Shown here piece after piece: positions 58,801 through 64,000 of a stretch of DNA of 64,000 nucleotides. Source of the DNA: Castor canadensis (taxonomy: Eukaryota; Chordata; Mammalia; Rodentia; Castoridae); NCBI RefSeq assembly GCF_047511655.1, contig NC_133397.1, forward strand, positions 46,452,001 through 46,516,000. Direction: 5' to 3'. Every line of letters starts with the position of its first letter. Within the stretch, counting starts at the first letter, position 1. The position numbers and the translations under genes were made by a program. The notes under the pieces were generated by a model. It was not told where the DNA came from, did not search any database, and was given only the letters and a program-made list of their open reading frames with translations.

Positions 58801-59606
58801 TTTTACTACTTTAAATATTGGAAGGTTTGTAAGGAAAAAGCAGGAAATAAGGAAATATGCACCCTGATGTCTGGATGAACTTTGTCTTGTTTATTTGGAG
58901 GTAATTTTTAAAGTCTACATATTGAAAAACAAGTGCCCAGAAGCAAATATGGTGACATTTCCCTCCCTTTAACTACCCATGCTTGAACAAGTTAGTGCTG
59001 TGAGAACATACTCTTTGGGAATAATCTAAAAGTCCCTAAATGATAAACATTTTTAGTCCCAGGAATGTCACACAAAATAAGAATGCCATCTTCTCTGGAA
59101 AGACCGAATGTATAACGGTTGTCAAAGAGAAACCTTCAGCAGGCTTCTGTTGCTATTAACATAATAAAGTACAAACATACTTTTAAATAAAGCCATTTAA
59201 ATAATCAGATTAATTATAAAAACACACAACTCAAAGGTTTAATATACAAAATAACCATCAAACAAATTAATTAAGCCTAAACTAATCTTGTACCGTAGAA
59301 AGCTGGAACTGCCCAGGTCCCTATAAGAAAAGACATTTCCATCATTCAACCTGCCAATAAACCTGCTTTAGTGATAGATCATTATGTTCCTTCTCAGATA
59401 AATTAGTAGCTGTGTATTGCATTGCTAGTAATAGACACTCAATAACAAAGCTTTAAAATAGCTTGTATATATTCTTATTTATCATTTTCATAAAACCATA
59501 AATTTCATAAACTGATTTGCACATGGGTCAAGAATTATCATTCCTAGGAGATATAAAGCTAAAAATCATGATCTTAACAATGCAAAGACTAACAGATTAA
59601 TCTTAC

Positions 59607-59742
59607 CTGATGAAATAAGTATACTCAAGCTTTCTAGCTTGCCGTACTGAGCAGCCACAAATAAAGGTGTGATTCCAAAGTCATCCTGGCACTCCTTGTT
59701 TGCTCCCTTCTCAAGGAGCAACTTTATGATCTCAGCATTTCC
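59607..59742 (-). CDS. ASB3: ASB3 coding exon (ankyrin repeats)
   Basis: 136-bp exon, too short to stand out as an ORF. Acceptor tgtgctttag|GGAAATGCTGAG, donor TCATCAG|gtaaga. It begins in phase 0 after the preceding ...FQ and reads [20 protein letters not shown], then [14 protein letters not shown], then [11 protein letters not shown]. It ends with the first base of a Gly codon. It carries the LLLEKGA loop of one ankyrin repeat and the [10 protein letters not shown] first helix of the next, so the reading frame continues uninterrupted between the exons either side. Confidence 0.94.
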
Positions 59743-60356
59743 CTAAAGCACAGTCATATTTTAAATAAGAGAAAACAAACAAAAGGTATCCTTTTTTTTT
59801 TTCTTATTGTCTTTTGTATATTTCTCTCTTTTTATCCTCTCAGTAAAGGAAAACTTGAAGAAAAAAATAAAACAATATAGTTGTATTGTTTGGGAAAGAA
59901 ATGACCGAACAACCAGATATTCTATACCTCAAACTAGCCCATTAAATGTAAACAGATTAAATACTGATATCCAGGAATTATAATCCTCATAAAGTACTAC
60001 AAAATTAGTCTACTAACCCAAGCACCAAAGAGCTATCACAGTTTCTAAATACACTGCTGCTATAAATAAAATACACCATTTCTCTTTATCAATTTATACC
60101 CCACATATTCTGATGATTTCTTAACTGTGCTATCAGCATTTTAAAAACTTAGATAATCCCCCTAGCCCAAAGCTTCTACAGCTGCTATAGCAGTTGGCTT
60201 TTCAGAATGATCATTAGCATTTAGACTGCCTTTTCTGTGCTGCACTAACCATCATAAATCACAGGCAAATAGGAAGAAAAACTGAATAGAACTGTCATTT
60301 TAAAAGGGTAAAACACACAATTTACATGGAAATGAAATAATAAATTTAGAGATTAC

Positions 60357-60469
60357 CTGGAAAGAAGCTTGGTGCAAGGAGTTCCATCCACACATAGAAT
60401 GGGATCCATTAACACTTGCTCCGTGTCGAAGCAACAGCCTTAACACATCTATCTGTCCATTTTCAACAG
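60357..60469 (-). CDS. ASB3: ASB3 coding exon (ankyrin repeat), first visible exon
   Basis: 113-bp exon. On the minus strand the acceptor is ctgctgtattgcag followed by CTGTTGAAAATGG; the donor is TTCCAG|gtaatc. It starts with two bases completing an Ala codon split with the upstream exon outside the window, then encodes [13 protein letters not shown], an R-H-G-A-S-V-N-G turn, and [12 protein letters not shown]. This is the second half of one ankyrin repeat and the start of the next (LLLxxGAxVN then WxxLHxA). An open frame continues upstream into the intron to 60551 and includes an ATG, but the pyrimidine-rich acceptor and the ASB3 match show that stretch is intronic. The next exon follows after a 614-bp intron. 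Confidence 0.95.
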
Positions 60470-62089
60470 CTGCAATACAGCAGTCAGAAAAGTTATTGTC
60501 AGCAAAAAGGTATGTTTGTAGGACTGGACACTTTGGCAATGTTCTCATCACTTATTCACCTCAGAACTCACAAGGCTGTGATCATTCCTAAACATCTGTC
60601 ACAACTGTCTTAGCCCAAGCCCATTTACATACACTTTCCTATGCACATACGAAATTATTCTCAATCATTGTTAAGAGACATACAGGTAATGGAAACAAGA
60701 GGAAATATTTATCCTCTCTGAAAATAGAGATGATATGGCTCAAGTTTGCTAAAAATGCAACAGGAAGGGGGGACAAGGGTGTACAGTTCAAAAGAAACTA
60801 CCAGTCGGGAAAAACAGTCTCAAAAAGGTTGAAAGGTTTGCTATGGTTACCATTCTATCAAAAATGGCAAGAATCTCTCACAAAGTAAAAGCAAGTTCTG
60901 CATCTTGGATATTTTTTACCATTATTAAATAACAATCACTCTTAAATTACTGTTAAAATGATGTTATACATCCACTAATGAAAATATAGTAGAACCATCT
61001 CAGCTACTTGAACTAAAGGGAAGTCATGATACACTAAAGAGTGCTGTTAAAGAAATGTGAATAAATGGCTGTAATAACTAAAACTAACCACTCCTAAGTC
61101 ACTGCTATAATAGATCTTCTAAAGGAATAGTTCTAAAACCTACGGATAGCCCCCAAAAAAGATGCACAAAAGTTATTCTACTTTCCTTTACATATGTAAC
61201 TTACCATTAGGAAAAATACGTTTGGTCTAAGACCTGCACACGTAACAGTTTATAAGTGTAACTGAGTAGGAATGTATAATCTATGTGGAGAACATGTTAT
61301 CAAGTTGATACAAGCAAGTGGGGTTAAACTTCCCAGGATGTACTGACAATAAAACTTTGCTATGAAGGTGATGGTCACCCTAGAAGAGTTTAAGCACAGA
61401 GTTAATAAAAAGCAGAATGCCAAAAGAGAACTACAGCAGTTCTCCTTATCTTTTTACTTTCTGCAGTATTAGTTACCCACAGTCAGCAGTGGTCCAAAAG
61501 TATTAAATAAAAAAAAAAACTCCAGAATAAACAATTTATAAGTTTTATAGTGCATGTTGTTCTCAGTAGTATAATATAATCTTACATTGTTCTACTCTCT
61601 CCCATCCAGGACATAAATCATCCCTTTGTTCAGAATATCCACACTGTACACACTAACTGGTCATTAGTCATTTAGTAATCTTGGCAGTTTTACTATACTA
61701 CATTGTCATAAATGTTCTCTTATATTAGTTATTATTGTTAATATTTTACTGTACCTATCATATAAATTAAACTTTACCTTAAGTATATACATATATAGGA
61801 AAAAACATTAAATATAAATTCAATGCTATCCATGATTTCACCCATCCACTTGGTGTCTTGGAATATATTCCCTGCATATGAAGGAGGTAACATTGTAGTA
61901 CTACATAGAATAAGTCCACACATGCATTCATAAACCATAAGCTAATGAGATAGACTGTGAATATTGTAAATTACTTCTTTGAATTGTAAGTTTGAAGATA
62001 CAGTAGTATCTGTAATAGAGCTGAGGTGGGTATAAGAAGATCCAGCTTCATGATGTGTTGGGTATGGGAAAGGAGGTTTAAAAAACAGG
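60470..62089. other. ASB3 intron DNA, unassigned
   Basis: Upstream of the first visible exon. No further ASB3 exon, RNA or confident repeat found. Confidence 0.45.
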
Positions 62090-62290
62090 TTTGATTATGT
62101 TTTTCTGTTTATCTTCTGTGTTTTTTCTTCTACAAAATCAGAGAACAATAGGGCAAAACAGGTTCTGCCCCGGGATGGGGGGGGGGGTGAAAGAGAGAAG
62201 TGAAGGGGGTGAATTCAAGTATAATATATTTGATACATTGTAAAAACCTTTGTAAATGCTACAATGCACCTCAACCAGCACAACAATTTT
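62090..62290 (+). mobile_element. L1 3' tail fragment
   Basis: ggttctgccccgggatgggg then tgaagggggtgaattcaagt and gctacaatgcacctcaacca; same type as 12185-12380 and 30440-30750. Confidence 0.6.
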
Positions 62291-64000
62291 TTTTTTCATC
62301 TCAAGCACACAGTAATTCTGTATCTTCTACTAGAGCAGGAAGCAGGAGTTGAGAACCAACAACTCTCAGTCATAAAATTAGAAAGGCACCAGGCATTTGG
62401 ATGACGGATCACACTTGAAAATCCTAATTCAGATGAAACAATAGGAAAAAATAAAATCCTTACAAGTGTAAAAACTGAAGTATTCTCATTAATGTGAAGA
62501 TGAGTAGCATGCCATTAATACTCTACTAATTGTATATACTGAATTTACACCAAAGATTATTTCTTCCATAAGGACTTCAGGAAGTTCTTTAATAAAAAAA
62601 ATTCTCTTATCCTGAGCAGTTTCCGAAGTGTAACCAATGATCGAAACAGTGCATAGATGTTTAACATTACTTATTTCATTTCTATGTTAAAAATCAAGAG
62701 CATTTACCAAGGAAAGAACAACTTTTCAAGCTAGGGTTTTTGGTTTTTTGTTTTTTTTTTTTCCAGTAACCAATCTAAAGTCAATCTAACTTTAGGTGGA
62801 GGTCATGATAAGAAGGAAGAAAATCTGTTTCATATCCAATTTATATATCACTATCAATAACTGCTGGCAAAAATTCTATAGCCAAGCCCTGACTTGAAGA
62901 TTATCAGGTTGTTGATGATATATGAAGCAGATTGTTTTTATAAGGCTGACCTTACAAAAAGCAAAGTCAAAAAATCTATTTTGAATATTAAATACAATAT
63001 AGAAGTCAGTCACAAGAAAAAAATTTTACTCTTAATATCATAAATACATTAAGATAGCTTATTTCTCAATCTTACTAAAAACATTTCCCAATGGCAAAGA
63101 GTGAAACCTACACATGAGCAGATTTTCACAGCTCTTGCTAATTATTTCTAAATTTAGCTAATTTAATGGCTAATAATTGAGAAACAGCAGCTTATAAAAG
63201 TACATTTACATTTAATTCCATAGTCCTCCCTGAGGAAGTAGTGCATTAACTTTGTCTTTATGAAAATGGAGAGTGGTACCTGAAACAGTGCTGAATAGCA
63301 TGCTTCCAAACAGGGAGTCATTATTTTCTACAGACATCCTTTCTCAACCATTCTGAGAAAAGCAAGTGTAAAAGCACATAAAACTACCCAGCATCAAAAT
63401 AGACTCTGCAAATCTTCTCCAAGAACAGAATCAACTATTCAAGCATCTATAATGCTGTGTGCTTTCATATTCTATGGAGACAGCAGGGATACAGGTGAAG
63501 GAGGAAGGGTGGAGAAGGACATCCAAGGATTAAGAGTGCCTCGGAGTTGAGAGCTATCTGAATGTAGAGAGAAATGATAAACATGTCGGTGACAAGGGCA
63601 CATTCAAGTCCATCCAATTGAATCAGTGATGCTAACTTGACAGGAATGCGTAACATAATATTTTATACAGTATTCTGTGTAGAAACATGGTTTACTTGTT
63701 CTTTTGTTGTTGTTGTTCCTGTCTCTAGAGAAGAAGTAGGCTTCCTTCTTTTTGGAGTTTTACCTGTGTGGTAACCCCCAATTCTATACTTTCTGTACTT
63801 CTGAGTTCGCTCTTTATATTGTCAACTTTTCAACTTCTCTCATCATCCCTTCTCTTTTGGGCTCTACTGGTAACTTGCAAATTGGTCTGAACCAGTTTAC
63901 AGTTACCAGGAAAACCTTAGTTTTGTTTTCCATAGAAATAAACAAACAAAAAATCTTCCATTGCTCCTGCTATCAATGTGCTATTTTCTCTTCCTTTTTT
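62291..64000. other. ASB3 intron DNA, unassigned
   Basis: AT-rich up to the window edge. No ankyrin-coding exon, RNA gene or confident repeat seen. Confidence 0.45.

Larger units (their letters stand above)
22975..64000 (-). other. ASB3: ASB3 gene, 3' portion (seven coding exons plus 3'UTR)
   Basis: Minus-strand gene running off the right edge. Seven coding exons join in one frame through canonical AG acceptors and GT donors: 60469-60357, 59742-59607, 57284-57107, 54386-54189, 46912-46655, 41537-41404 and 23941-23736. They total 1223 nt, or about 406 codons plus stop. The product is ankyrin repeats followed by a C-terminal SOCS box, and I recognise it as ASB3 from its distinctive stretches. 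ASB proteins are substrate receptors for Elongin B/C-Cullin5-Rbx2 E3 ubiquitin ligases; ASB3 has been linked to TNF receptor 2 degradation (family knowledge). The family protein is around 518 residues, so roughly the first 115 residues and the start codon lie beyond 64000. I searched 60470-64000 for a further exon and saw none. Introns, 5' to 3', are about 0.6, 2.3, 2.7, 7.3, 5.1 and 17.5 kb. Confidence 0.93.

Noticed and set aside
60470..60551. ATG-initiated upstream extension of the first visible ASB3 exon
   Set aside because: A clear pyrimidine tract and AG acceptor precede the exon; family homology begins at the acceptor.
63465..63656. 63-codon minus-strand ORF as a 5' ASB3 exon
   Set aside because: No ankyrin pattern and no resemblance to the missing N-terminal part.

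Overview
This window is nuclear DNA from a mammal, most likely a rodent. The evidence is 7SL-derived B1-type SINEs, ID/tRNA-derived SINEs, composite B1+tRNA SINEs, L1 LINEs of several ages, MaLR-type LTRs, MIR relics and a MER5A-like DNA transposon. The dominant SINE vocabulary (tRNA-type units on the pattern 'ggctggtggagtggctcaag' ending in 'cccagtaccacc', often fused 3' of a B1-like unit) points to a castorimorph rodent such as a beaver. That placement is an inference from repeat style, not a database match. No bacterial genes, CRISPR arrays, rRNA or free-standing tRNA genes were seen.

The only host gene I can support is ASB3 (ankyrin repeat and SOCS box protein 3), on the minus strand. Seven consecutive coding exons, including the terminal one, lie at 60469-60357, 59742-59607, 57284-57107, 54386-54189, 46912-46655, 41537-41404 and 23941-23736. 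All acceptors are AG and all donors GT, and the phases join without a break. Together they give about 406 codons: ankyrin repeats, then a SOCS box, then a TAA stop. The start codon and first exons are beyond the right edge. The gene continues leftward into a 3'UTR with a candidate AATAAA at 22998-22993. An ASB3-type protein is expected to be a substrate-recognition subunit of an Elongin B/C-Cullin5 ubiquitin ligase.

Layout: 1-4577 is the 5' part of a decayed L1 on the minus strand, inserted into an older minus-strand L1 (4578-7340). From 7341 to 22970 there is intergenic DNA with MaLR-like LTRs, L1 tails, SINE clusters and a perfect 67-bp tandem duplication at 19485-19618. From 22970 to 64000 lies ASB3. 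Its 17.5-kb last intron (23942-41403) holds most of the large insertions: a minus-strand L1 3' half (34342-36175), abutted by plus-strand L1 3' sequence (36176-41390). That plus-strand L1 was split by a gammaretrovirus-like endogenous provirus (36326-40531, two LTRs, 4-bp target duplication GAAA) and by a composite SINE. The plus-strand L1 tail ends only about 13 bp from an ASB3 splice donor. The remaining introns are AT-rich unique DNA with SINEs, MIRs and microsatellites, among them an (AC)26 tract about 100 nt downstream of a donor site.
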